From Tetranychus cinnabarinus (taxonomy: Eukaryota > Arthropoda > Arachnida > Trombidiformes > Tetranychidae): a stretch of DNA of 64,000 bases. The stretch lies in NCBI GenBank assembly GCA_022266195.1, contig WHVY01000006.1, positions 3,596,001 to 3,660,000 of the forward strand, given 5' to 3'. The stretch's first letter is position 1, and each line of letters opens with the position of its first letter. Positions 1 through 10,329 of this stretch are shown one piece after another. The translations under genes were made by a program, and so were the position numbers. The notes beneath the pieces were generated by a model, which saw only the letters and a list, made by a program, of their open reading frames with translations, was not told the DNA's origin and ran no database searches.

Positions 1-1660
1 ATTTAAATCAAGTAAAATGTTTAGCTAACATTTCAAGGCTGTACTCCCAATTTGTGTAAATGTGTGTATGTTTTTCAAGTTATTGTTGATTTTGATAGTA
101 ATGACAATAATAATAGTAATACAATTATAATTATCACAGTTGATTGAGCCTGTAGAACCTTGTTAAAACAGTTTAAACACACTTTTTGAGTATTTTCTCT
201 CCTTTCATAACAGCCTTTTCTAAAAGCCAAAATTGACTATTGCCATTAAAAAAGGTAAAAGTTAATGTATTAACCCTATTGTTACCCATTTATTTGTTAC
301 CATTGTCATTGAGATTACCGTTTCTTATTCTCAATGCCTTTGATTTCGTAGATTTGATTAACCAGACGCGACTTTTTTTATTAATTTTGTAACGCCTGGT
401 CAATTTGATACTTCATTTTATTGCCATTATGGTTAACACTTGTTGATTGCTTTACCCAAACTACATTCATTACATCATCTGGTCAGTTTTTCTTGAAACT
501 ACCAATAATTAACTAATCAAACCTAACACACCTCTGTTGATTTAACTCTCAACATTTGTAGGAACAGATTTTTTCCAATAAAATATTCAAAGCTGACCAT
601 TCATGGGTGTTTTTATGAACACCCTTTGATTGATTGAGACAAATTGAGTCAATGAAATATTAAAAAATATCATTCTAAAAGTAGATTTATTTTAATGACA
701 ACCCTTTTTTAATATTGCTAATATAACAAACAAACTATCATCATTTAATTAATAGCGTTTTGTAATTTTCCTAACCAATTCATTGTTTATTACCATGTCA
801 CGAATAACATTTAACATTGAAAAATCTATTCAATACGTATTATTGCTGCTGATGATTAACGGCAAAGTTGTACTTGTAAGAGTTGTATTACAATTTACAA
901 GCAAAATTTTATTTATTACCGATAATGGTAATAATCATTGAATAGCATAACGAGCTAATCATAACTCCTTTCAAGTGAAAACCATTTGATCGTATATTTA
1001 ATTATCATTATACACAACGATATACAATAGTTTGACAATGATCAAGTATTTCTGTAATAACATGCCTTTTCCCATTAAATTAACGAGTGTTGATATTTCA
1101 CTATCTCTTTGTTTCTTGTTTCAAATAATAACTTTTCAGTGCTATTGTGATGGTCAAATGAACTAAACTTGATCAAGGCTCATGTCTGCGCATTTTTTGT
1201 ATTCAAACTGCTAATAAGTATTTATTTTAAATACTTTAGTTCGCAATCAAAATATAAGCTCATAAGACCCGTCATTGATGATTATTCAAGCTTACTTTTT
1301 GCTCAAATTGTACTAATATTGAACTGTAACTCAATTTATCGGTAAAATGTGTAATATTGCCTCTTTGCAATCAAATATTACAAATAAACTCGCACATCAG
1401 TCAAAGTGGTTGAAATTAAACCATTGATGTATCTCTTGATATTTAATCTTTAAACAGCACGTAAATTATCATGATTGAAGCGTCACAACAAGTTATTGGA
1501 ATATAAATTGTGCATTTCCATCCTTGACATGATTTATGTGTTGCACGAGAACCCTTTATCTTTACAAGATTCCATTGATTCTTTTTACCACCTCGAAGAT
1601 CAAATGTTGAGAGTTTTTTTTATCTTTTTTATATTTTTTTCTTCTTCTCATTTATAACAG
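1..1660. other. No recognisable gene; probably intron or upstream sequence of malic enzyme
   Basis: AT-rich sequence with no coding signal I can recognise. It ends in a pyrimidine-rich run and a TTATAACAG acceptor just before the first malic enzyme exon seen. The residues that normally precede that exon (an L-N-K-G type segment) could not be found here in any frame, so the 5' exon is probably outside the window. Confidence 0.5.
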
Positions 1661-3888
1661 GATTTATCATTTACCATGAGGGAACGTGATCAATACAAAA
1701 TTCGTGGTCTTCTGCCAGCAGCAATTAGAGGTCAAAAATTAGAGGCTGAAGCCGCAATGGCGTATTTAAACTCATTGGAAAGCAATTTGACCAAATACAT
1801 GTTTCTCCGGGAATTACAGGATCGAAATGAAAGATTATTTTATCGCGTTCTATGTGAAAATACTGAACAGCTTATGCCTCTGGTTTATACTCCGGTCGTG
1901 GGTGAAGCCTGTATTAATTATAGCCGTATTTTTCAACGAGCTCGAGGAATGTACATCACTGTTCATGATTCTGGTCAAATATCAAATATACTTGCCAATT
2001 GGCCTGAAAAAGATGTCAAGGTAAACCGAGTTGTTTTCCTAATTTGTCTTTTTGTACCATTTTCAACTTTTAGTTGCGGCTGAATGATCAGGATAACAAT
2101 TGAACTATACTCTAATCTATCTACTATATGACCATCAGTTTAAACAGTTTTAATTTAACAGGTCAAAGTTAAGCTGGGGTTGCTTTGATAAAATTAAACC
2201 ATGAACTATTAAATATAATGCGAAACTTTGATCTTGCAGATATATCAATCAATGTTTCAATAGCTCAATTAAAAATTTCACATTGGTTTACATCAAAGCT
2301 GTAATCATCAATTATAAGCTTTAATTTTTTCCATCTACTTGTATGGCATAAGTTTTAATAGCTGAAAATTTATTTGCTCAACTAATTGCAGACTTTTGGC
2401 ATTTTGTCGATAGCAGCTTAGCTCGTGTTATCTTCATGATACATTAGTGAACATTAGCATAAATCTTGGTACAATATTTGATTGATCAATTAAGCAAATT
2501 GGGTAAATATTCAAAACCATTATATCTTAATGTATTTTTATTTATTATTACAGGCGATTGTAGTAACTGATGGCGAAAGAATTTTAGGTCTTGGTGATCT
2601 TGGGGCCAATGGAATGGGTATTCCTGTTGGTAAATTGTCTCTTTATACCGCTCTTGCTGGTATTCCTCCAAACTTAACACTTCCAGTTACCCTTGACACT
2701 GGAACAGATAACCAAGAATTATTGAATAATCCATTTTATATTGGTCTGAAACAAAGACGAGTCCGTGGTCCACAGTATGATGATCTCATTGATGAATTTA
2801 TGGAGGCTGTTATCAAACGTTGGGGACGATCTTGTTTGATACAATTTGAAGATTTTGGTAATCGAAATGCTTTCCGATTGTTAGAGAAATATAGAGACAA
2901 CTATTGTACCTTCAACGATGATATTCAAGGAACAGCATCAGTTTGTGTTGCGGGAATTTTGGCCAGTTGTCGTATTACCGGGATGAGAATAAGTCAGCAA
3001 AAGTTTCTCTTTTTCGGAGCCGGTGAAGCAGCTTTAGGAATTGCCAATTTATTAGTAATGGCTATGGAAAAAGAAGGTGTCCCCAATGAAGAGGCTAGAG
3101 ATCGAATCTGGCTTATGGATTCGAGAGGTCTTGTTGTTGAAAATCGTGAAGGAGGACTTGATAATGAGAAAATAAAGTTTGCCAAAAAAGCTGAGCCTAT
3201 GAAAAATTTAGAAGCAATTGTTGATTTGGTTAAACCAACAGCATTGATTGGTTAGTATTGAATTAGTTTAAAATAACTGTCATTTCTTTCAAAGGTTACT
3301 TCCCAGATGGATATTATTTTTACTATTATTATTATTTATTATTATTTGATACCATTTTGTTTTATTTCAGGTGTTGCTGCACAACCTAAAGCCTTCAATG
3401 AAAAAATATTGAAAAAGATGGGCGCTCTCAGTGATAGACCATTGATATTTCCATTAAGTAATCCAACTAGTAAAGCTGAATGCACAGCAGATGAAGCTTA
3501 TCATGCCACCGAAGGCCGATGTGTTTTTGCTAGTGGAAGTCCATTCGATGCTGTTGAAATAAACGGTAAAACCTTTCATCCTGGTCAGGGTAATAATGCC
3601 TACATTTTCCCTGGAATATCATTAGCAGCCATTGCTTGCGGTGTTCATACCATTCCTGATGAATCTTTTCTCATTGCCTCCAAAGCCTTGGCTGACCAAG
3701 TAACTGATGAAGATTTGGCCCAAGGAAGAGTTTACCCACCATTATCTGATATTCGTGAAGTTTCTTTGAAATTAGCTGCTAAAGTAGCCCAATATTTTTA
3801 CGTTGAATCATTAGCAACAGTTCGACCTGAACCAACGGATAAATTACTCTTCATGAAAACACTGCAATATGATTATTCTTATGTTTAA
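1661..3888 (+). CDS. Malic enzyme, NADP-dependent type, 5' end missing
   Basis: Oxidatively decarboxylates malate to pyruvate and produces NADPH (family knowledge). Exons 1661-2020, 2554-3250 and 3371-3888 join in frame with GT-AG introns to give 524 residues ending at TAA; cytosolic animal enzymes have about 570, so about 45 N-terminal residues are missing. Visible motifs, in order: DRNERLFYRVL, VYTPVVGEAC with the catalytic Tyr, TDGERILGLGDLGANGMGIP, QFEDF, the metal-binding signature FNDDIQGTA, the dinucleotide motif GAGEAALG, PTALIGVAA and FALS-like FPLSNPTSKAEC. A Ser in LMDSRG and a Lys in EKIKF fit NADP rather than NAD preference, but this is read by eye. The exon at 1661 opens D-L-S-F-T before the first Met at 1676. 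This matches the conserved L-A-F-T stretch, so that Met is internal and not the start. Confidence 0.93.
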
Positions 3889-4698
3889 ATAAGTATAACA
3901 TCGATGAAAACTAGTCTTATTAGCTTGTGGTTTTGTTTTTGATTGAAATTTGATTAGTTTTATCATACAATAGGCTTCTTTGTTTTTTTACACTAACAAA
4001 TGTTAATTGTTGTTGGTTTGTCAAAAGATCGATTGTTGCTGTCACAGATGATACTTATCCTAATGTTGAATAATGTTGCGATTTTAACCTGTTGAACGCT
4101 GAGCACCTCCAAATAATTTTTCAAGTTACCAAATATTAATTGTTATCTTTTAAAAAAATTGATATCCAACAAGTATCAGCACCAGATAATCTACTTTTCA
4201 TTGTTATTGTCATCTTCTTATTGTGATAATGTAAGATCATGAAAACAAGACGAACTTCAACAATCAACTGTTTTTGTGAAAAGACATGATTAACCAAGGA
4301 CACTTGTTCATTTTGTTATTCATTTAATCTCTAAATTATGTACTTAATTTACCTTGTTGACTTTGAAAAAAATGAACCAAAAATATCTAACGCAATATTA
4401 TAAAAAATTTACAATTTAAATCGTGACGAATCAAATCCAATTAAGATTTTACTTCTTGCCTTGATCGTCACTTTTTGAGGCTTTACTGTTTCTACAATGA
4501 TTTTAATTATCATAATGATAATGCACATTGTACTTTATTGAAGTCTATCTACTATTCCGTTAAGGGTCTCAATTATTTGATTTTTGGTCTAACAAAATCA
4601 AAAATTAAAATCAAAATTAAATCTAATTTAAGAATATGTTATGAAACTAATTGCAAAATTAATAAAATAAAGATTATGACTGATAACCGCTAAATCTT
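3889..4698. other. Intergenic; probable 3' UTR of malic enzyme, no gene seen
   Basis: No ORF with recognisable content. An AATAAA at 4661-4666 could serve as a distal poly(A) signal. It lies just before the duplicated arrestin segment begins. Confidence 0.4.
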
Positions 4699-5118
4699 TT
4701 TATGAACGGAAAATCAACTAACTGGTAATTTGCTCAATGAATAGTTGTATAATACAAGTTATATTAATCATCTTGATTGAATCAATAACAACTTTTCAGG
4801 TTGAAGATTGATCTTACATTCAATTCAAAATACAATTGAAAATCTTGGAATGATGCTGACTACTCCATCTATTGTGTATAAATCAAATAAATACAAGCCT
4901 AACCTCGGAGCAAATTTTTCCAGTTACGGAAGAAACGAAGAAAAAACCTCGAACCAGATTACAAGAAAGATTAATAAAAAAATTGGGACCTAATGCATTC
5001 CCGTTTTATTTCGAGGTAAATTTTTTATTCCGATTCCCGCTAAACTTACTTGATATCTGTCAATTGACTCTTTTCAATTTAATGTCATTTATTAGTGTGC
5101 AGTTTTAAATATCAGCTA
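4699..5118 (+). pseudogene. Partial duplicate of the beta-arrestin gene (5' leader plus part of exon 2)
   Basis: Positions 4699-4897 closely match 10024-10217, the leader upstream of the arrestin start. At 4898 the match jumps to 10740 and runs to about 10958. Some 520 bp is therefore missing, including the start codon, all of coding exon 1 and the first half of exon 2. The remaining exon 2 part still reads openly (EQIFPVTEETKKK, then LGPNAFPFYFE) and keeps its GAG|GTAAAT donor, so the copy is recent. With no start codon and no later exons it cannot make arrestin. The match ends about 20 bp before the TA target of the Tigger-like transposon. Confidence 0.9.
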
Positions 5119-5141
5119 TCAAAATCAATCTAAAACCTTTA

Positions 5142-5165
5142 CAGTAATCCCTCTCAAAATGCGAC
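5142..5165 (+). repeat. Left terminal inverted repeat of the Tigger-like element
   Basis: 24 bp, exact reverse complement of 6889-6912, preceded by TA. The inner 17 bp is repeated immediately downstream, giving two possible transposase-binding boxes at this end. Confidence 0.95.
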
Positions 5166-5265
5166 CCTCTCAAAATGCGACGTAACCAAGGTTACATTAT
5201 TGAGAGATCAATGGTGTAAGTCTATTCACACCGCAAATAGTATTTATTGTCCATTCACTGTGAAA

Positions 5266-6685
5266 ATGCCTCGACGTAATTTAAGTTATCATGAAAAATT
5301 CAAAGTTCTTCAAGCTATACAAGCTAATAAAGGTGTAGATCAGATTGCTTCTGATTTCAAGGTTCATCGGTCAACTATTTTCAGAACAATTACCAATCAG
5401 AAAAAAATACATGAAGCCATTGACAAAAAGAAGAAGAAAACAAAGAGGTAAGAGTTGAATAAATTTTTCTTCAAGTTTACCTTAACTTATATATTTTTCT
5501 CATTTTCATATTTTGTTTCACAGAATTGTTGATTATGTTGACCAATTTGACAAGAAAATAGTGGATTATATATTAGATAAACAACTGATTGGATTTCCAT
5601 TGACAAGTTCCATGATAAGGGAAAAGGCAAGAAGAATTGCCAATGCCGATAATATTGAAATTAAAGCATCTAAAGGATGGTTTGAAAGGTTTTTAAAAAG
5701 GTGCAATATTAAACATGGAAAGCTTTCTGGTGAATCAAGTGTTGTTGATATTGCTGTTGTTGAGGAATTCAAAAGCTCAATTATACCTCAAATAATGACT
5801 AAATATTCACCGAAAAATATATATAACATTGATGAGACAGCTCTCTTTTACCGTCAATTGCCAAGTAAAACCTTCTTTGTTTCTAATTCACCTCACTTTG
5901 GTAGCAAAATATCAAAAGAACGCATAACAATATGTCTATGCTGTAATCAAAATGGTGATAAACTGGATCCACTCATTATTGGTAAATTCAATAATCCACG
6001 AGTTTTTCAATCAAATAGAGAAACATTAAACCAGTTTCCATTCATTTACAAAAATAACTCAGCAGCTTGGATGACAAAACATATTTTCTCAAATTATCTG
6101 ATGAATTGGAATGAAAAGTTGGAACAAAAAGATGAAAAAATTGCTCTAATATTGGATAACTTCAGCGGTCATAAAATTCTTGAAACAGATTATCCAAATA
6201 TTGAATTTATCTGGCTTCCTCCAGGAACAACAAGTCACCTTCAACCTCTTGACAATGGCATCATAAAGGTGTTTAAGGATAAATACATCAACCTTTTATT
6301 CAAGAAATTTTTCGATTGTTTTGAAAATAACATGAATCTATCTGAAATAGTGAAAAGTGTAAGCTTATTAGATGCTGTTATTTGGGTTTGTCAAGCTTGG
6401 CATGATGTAAGTCCATCGACAGTAAGAAATTGTTGGACACATTGTCATTACATTAGAGAGTTTGAAGGTGAAGAAGTTGTTGGTGAAGTTGATGAAGTCG
6501 ATGAATATGATGATGAGATGATTGAAAATGAAGAAAATCCAATTGAACAAGATCTTAATATTATATATGATCAATTACCAATCACATCTAAAGATAAACC
6601 TTCTTTAGTTCAATATATGGAACAAATGTGTTTAAATAATCATAATTCCTACATCCTAGACTCTGTAGAATCAAGAGGCCTTTGA
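5266..6685 (+). CDS. Transposase of the Tigger/pogo group
   Basis: Cuts and rejoins the element's ends in the nucleus (family knowledge). Exons 5266-5447 and 5524-6685 join in frame across a GTAAGA...TTTCACAG intron to give 447 residues. Residues 1-60 form a helix-turn-helix (LSYHEKFKVLQAIQ, then FKVHRSTIFR) ending in a Lys-rich run. Residues about 65-135 look like a CENPB-type DNA-binding domain with the typical SKGWFERFLKR. The catalytic core has Asp164 in NIDETALF, Asp272 in LILDNFSGH and Asp304 in LQPLDNGIIK, a DDD triad with 31 residues between the last two. The tail is acidic (about residues 370-400). No stop or frameshift interrupts it. The Met at 5266 fits the usual basic N-terminus of this family. 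Confidence 0.93.
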
Positions 6686-6888
6686 ACACGGTGTAAATAT
6701 GTCCAAAACATAGTAAATTAACATTAAATTAACATTAAATTAACCCTAACTTAATACAAAATTAACACAAATGTGAAACTCATATTCAATAACAACCTTA
6801 CTGCCAAGACAAAGATGTAAACAAATAAGACACAACGTCTATAATCACTAATTTGCCTTGAAAATAGACGAAAATCTGTAACCATAGA

Positions 6889-6912
6889 GTCGCATTTTGA
6901 GAGGGATTACTG
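6889..6912 (-). repeat. Right terminal inverted repeat of the Tigger-like element
   Basis: 24 bp, exact inverse of 5142-5165, followed by TA. There is a single repeat at this end. Confidence 0.95.
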
Positions 6913-6914
6913 TA

Positions 6915-7623
6915 TGATAAACTTTTTTTCAGCTAAAGCAGTTCTGATAAAGTCAGAGCAGCTAAAAATTTCCCAGTTTTCGAGTTTCTAGGCTCAAATT
7001 GAATTGATGAAATCATGAAATGAACGCAAATTATTCATCATACATGTATCTATCATATTGCTTACAAAAATAAACCAATGCCATTAAATAATCAAAAAAA
7101 TAGCGAGCAAATCAAAGGGTTTTGATTTTCTTTAGTTATTTTGACCCTTTATCTTTAGTTATGTGAAGTAATGTAAAGCTAAAATCTAGATGGTTAAAGA
7201 CAGAAGCTCTAGTCCAATTACTATCTTTTATCATTCATCTTGTCTTCTCAATCTGTCATTTTGTCTTTTAATCAATCAATCAGTCTCTGTCTTTCTTTCA
7301 ATTACTCTATCTTACTGTCTATCTTTACATCTCTCCTTTGCTCTCTAAAAGCACACAATTTTTGTGTCTTCTTTATCTTCTTCTTCTTCTGCTTCATCTT
7401 CTGACTATTAGTTTGGCTACTTTTACTTGGTTACTCATTTCAGAATTCATTTCACCAAGTTAACATCAACATTTTCAACCACTTAGGTTTTCAGGTTTAC
7501 TGTTCCAGCATTTTAAAATTTGTTAATTTATATTAATCATCATCAATTTAAACATCAACAAAAATATCATCAAAATAAATATTATTTAATATCAACATTG
7601 CTACGAAAACCTTGAAATTAAAA
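6915..7623. other. Intergenic; leader of the glycosyltransferase
   Basis: About 700 bp with no ORF. A long CT-rich stretch at 7200-7400 (TCTTCTT and TCTTTT runs) lies upstream of the UGT start and may be promoter or 5' UTR. Confidence 0.4.
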
Positions 7624-9240
7624 ATGAAGCTAAAAATTGCATTTCTTCCTATGGACGGGTAAGTTTTCATATTATTATATTTTCTTGATTTATTTATTTA
7701 CAACATTTATAGAAATATTTCAACATTTTTACATTATTATTATGTAATTGTTTTCAATAGGCATGGACATGTAAATGCTTGTATTGGTTTGGCTAAAATA
7801 TTACAAAAATATAATCATGAATGTATTTTTGTTGTACCAAAAAATTGGACAAAAGCTGTTGCAGGAAATAATTTTGGTATTGAATCAATTGTTGCTGATG
7901 GTTTTGAAGCTGATAGAGATCCTCAAGAAAAATGGGGTAAATTCATGGAGGAAAGATCACGAGTATTTGATATGGAGACAATTGAAAAATTTATTCATTT
8001 AAATGTGCCAAGTAATGAAAATTTTTATGATTATTTGTTAAAAACAGATGATCAATATACAGTGATTCTTGAAAGAATGAAACCAGATTTAATTATATTT
8101 GATTTTTGGGTTTCTGTTCCTGCAATTATTAATTCTGGAATACCTTATGTGGTTCTATGGTCAACCAGTCCATTGATTGCTTATTGGGGACCAAATGTAC
8201 CACCATATTCATCAGCTCTTGGAATTGATGATGATCCAAAAGAATTTGAGAGACTACGTCTGGCCTTTAATGATAGTTTGGCTGTTATTAAAAAACAATT
8301 TGACGATTTGTTTCGATCTAAAGGAATTGATCCAGAGACAGAGGATCGTCTTGATTTCTCTATACTTGGTAAATCACCATATTTAAATTTATATCCTTAT
8401 CCAGAGGATTTAGATTATTCTGAATTTGGTCCAGTTCCAGATAAATGGTTTAGAGTTGATCATATGGTACGAGGAAGTGATGATATACCACTTGGAATCG
8501 ATGAAAGTTTCTTTACAGAGAATGCTGATTCAAAGATTATACTATTTTCACTTGGTTCACTTGGAACATCAAATTATGAATTGATGAGTCGATTAATTGG
8601 CATATTGGGTAAATCACCACACAAGTTTATTGTATCAAAGGGTATACACCATGATAAAATTGTATTACCTGATAATATGGTTGGATCAAAATATTTGAAT
8701 CAAATGAAGATAATGCCTCGTGTTGATATGGTTATACATCATGGTGGTAATAACAGTTTCATTGAGACAATTTATTTTGGTAAACCTTTTATTGTTATGC
8801 CATTATTTGGTGATCAACATGATAATGGACGACGAGCTGTTGACAAGAAGATTGGTAAATTTTTCTTACCCTATCGAGTAACTGAAAGCGAATTATTGAA
8901 TGGAATTGATGAAATTCTTAATGATAAAGAATTAATTAAGAGAGTTGAATTAATTGGTGAACATTTAAGAGAAACAAAAAGTCATGATATTTTAAATGAG
9001 AAGCTAATTGAAGTTGTTAAAAATGGACCATTGGATAAATTATCGAAAGCAACTAAAACAATAACATCACCAGTGAAGACAGTTGGACAAACAGTACCTT
9101 CACAAGTTGGAATAAATGACAATAATCAAAGGACGATTAATATGAATGAAAATACAACAGAAACAACAACAACATCGCAAGATAAATCTGGTAAAATATC
9201 ACCAGTTTGGAATGAACCATCAATCCTAATTAAGTCCTAA
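7624..9240 (+). CDS. UDP-glycosyltransferase, soluble bacterial-type (spider-mite UGT class)
   Basis: Predicted to transfer a sugar from a UDP-sugar to small lipophilic compounds in detoxification (family role; substrate unknown). Exons 7624-7658 and 7761-9240 encode 504 residues. The N-terminus MKLKIAFLPMDGHGH is the start of a GT-B acceptor-binding domain, and His13 or His15 is the likely catalytic base. The donor-binding signature near residues 330-370 reads VIHHGGNNS ... GDQHDNGRR. There is no signal peptide and no C-terminal membrane anchor, unlike ordinary animal UGTs. Spider-mite UGTs are known to form an expanded family of bacterial origin, and this matches that class. The 102-bp intron within GG|G of the P-loop-like turn and the eukaryotic neighbours argue against contamination. 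The last 70 residues are Thr/Asn/Gln-rich, beyond the usual fold. Confidence 0.88.
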
Positions 9241-10023
9241 CTATTACTCAATTTGGCGTCAGCCACTATACTCCTTCAATAATCATTTTGGCATAGATTT
9301 ATTACCATTTGATGATTTACCTTCATTACTATAATCAAAAACACAAATTACCTCTCGACCTGTTGTATGACCCTTTCATCCTCTTACATTTCGTTTATTT
9401 CTATTTAATAACATTTTACTTTATCGGAAATGCAATATTTCCACTTGATTATCTCAGTTTCTATCCTGTTCTTCAATGGTGTTATACTGTAAACTTCACC
9501 CCTCTGATTGTTTGATACTTTCAAACGTAAATGCGAGATCATCGCTTAATTTGATGGAGCAATAGTTATCATTCAATAACAATAAGATCGTTGTAGGTTT
9601 GAAAATGTTTATATGAGAAATTTTGAGATGAAATCTGACATAGGTTTTGAACATGCTGAATAATTAGTTAACTACAATTTAGAAGTTACATTTAAAACAT
9701 TGTTAACACCTAAAGGTAACCTCAATATTTCACTTCTGACCAAGAAAGCATTCTGACCAAGAAATTAAGTTATCAGATATAAAATTCACATGTAAACAAT
9801 CAGTATATTGAATAATGTATGAGTCTAACGAAGCTAAAGTCTAAATAAAACTTAAGCTCTCACATCTAACGTCTAATTATTTAACTCTGAAATCAAGAAT
9901 TATTGCAGCTCTAAATTGGAAGATACCAATTTATAATAGTTTAAAAAAATAAAAAAAGAAGAAAACGGTTGACTTTTATTGAAATTCAAGTCTAGATTTA
10001 ACTTGACTTGACATTCTGTTGGG
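9241..10023. other. Intergenic between UGT and arrestin
   Basis: AT-rich with no supported ORF. The segment from 10024 onward, the arrestin leader, is the part also found at 4699. Confidence 0.4.
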
Positions 10024-10329
10024 TTTATGAACGGAAAATCAACTAACTGGTAATTTGCTCAATGAATAGTTGTATAATACAAATTATATTAATCATCTTG
10101 ATTGAATCAATAACAACTTTTCAGATTGAAGATTGATCTTTAATACAATCCAAAATCCGAAATCTTGGACTGATGCTGACTACTCCATCTATTGTGTATA
10201 AATCAAGTAAATACAAAAAATAAACATCTTTATCATCTGTTTTCATCGTCCTGTTGTTTTTTTCATCAATATATTTTTATCAAGTTTCATGGTTATCCAG
10301 CTTTATTTAACAATTGTTTTGACATCATT

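Larger units (their letters stand above)
5142..6912 (+). mobile_element. Tigger/pogo-like DNA transposon, apparently complete
   Basis: A 1,771-bp element is bounded by identical 24-bp terminal inverted repeats starting CAGTAATCCCTCTC and flanked by TA on both sides (5140-5141 and 6913-6914), the target duplication expected of the Tc1/mariner-pogo superfamily. It carries one gene with a single intron, an open transposase with all three catalytic Asp residues. Perfect ends and an intact ORF suggest recent or current activity. A second copy of the inner repeat (CCCTCTCAAAATGCGAC) lies in tandem directly inside the left end only. Confidence 0.95.

Noticed and set aside
1475..1657. Short ORF just before malic enzyme as its first exon
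   Set aside because: It is interrupted by the polypyrimidine tract and acceptor at 1651-1660 and does not resemble the malic enzyme N-terminus.
7624..9240. Bacterial contamination as the source of the UGT
   Set aside because: It has a spliceosomal intron, host-like base composition and flanking animal genes.
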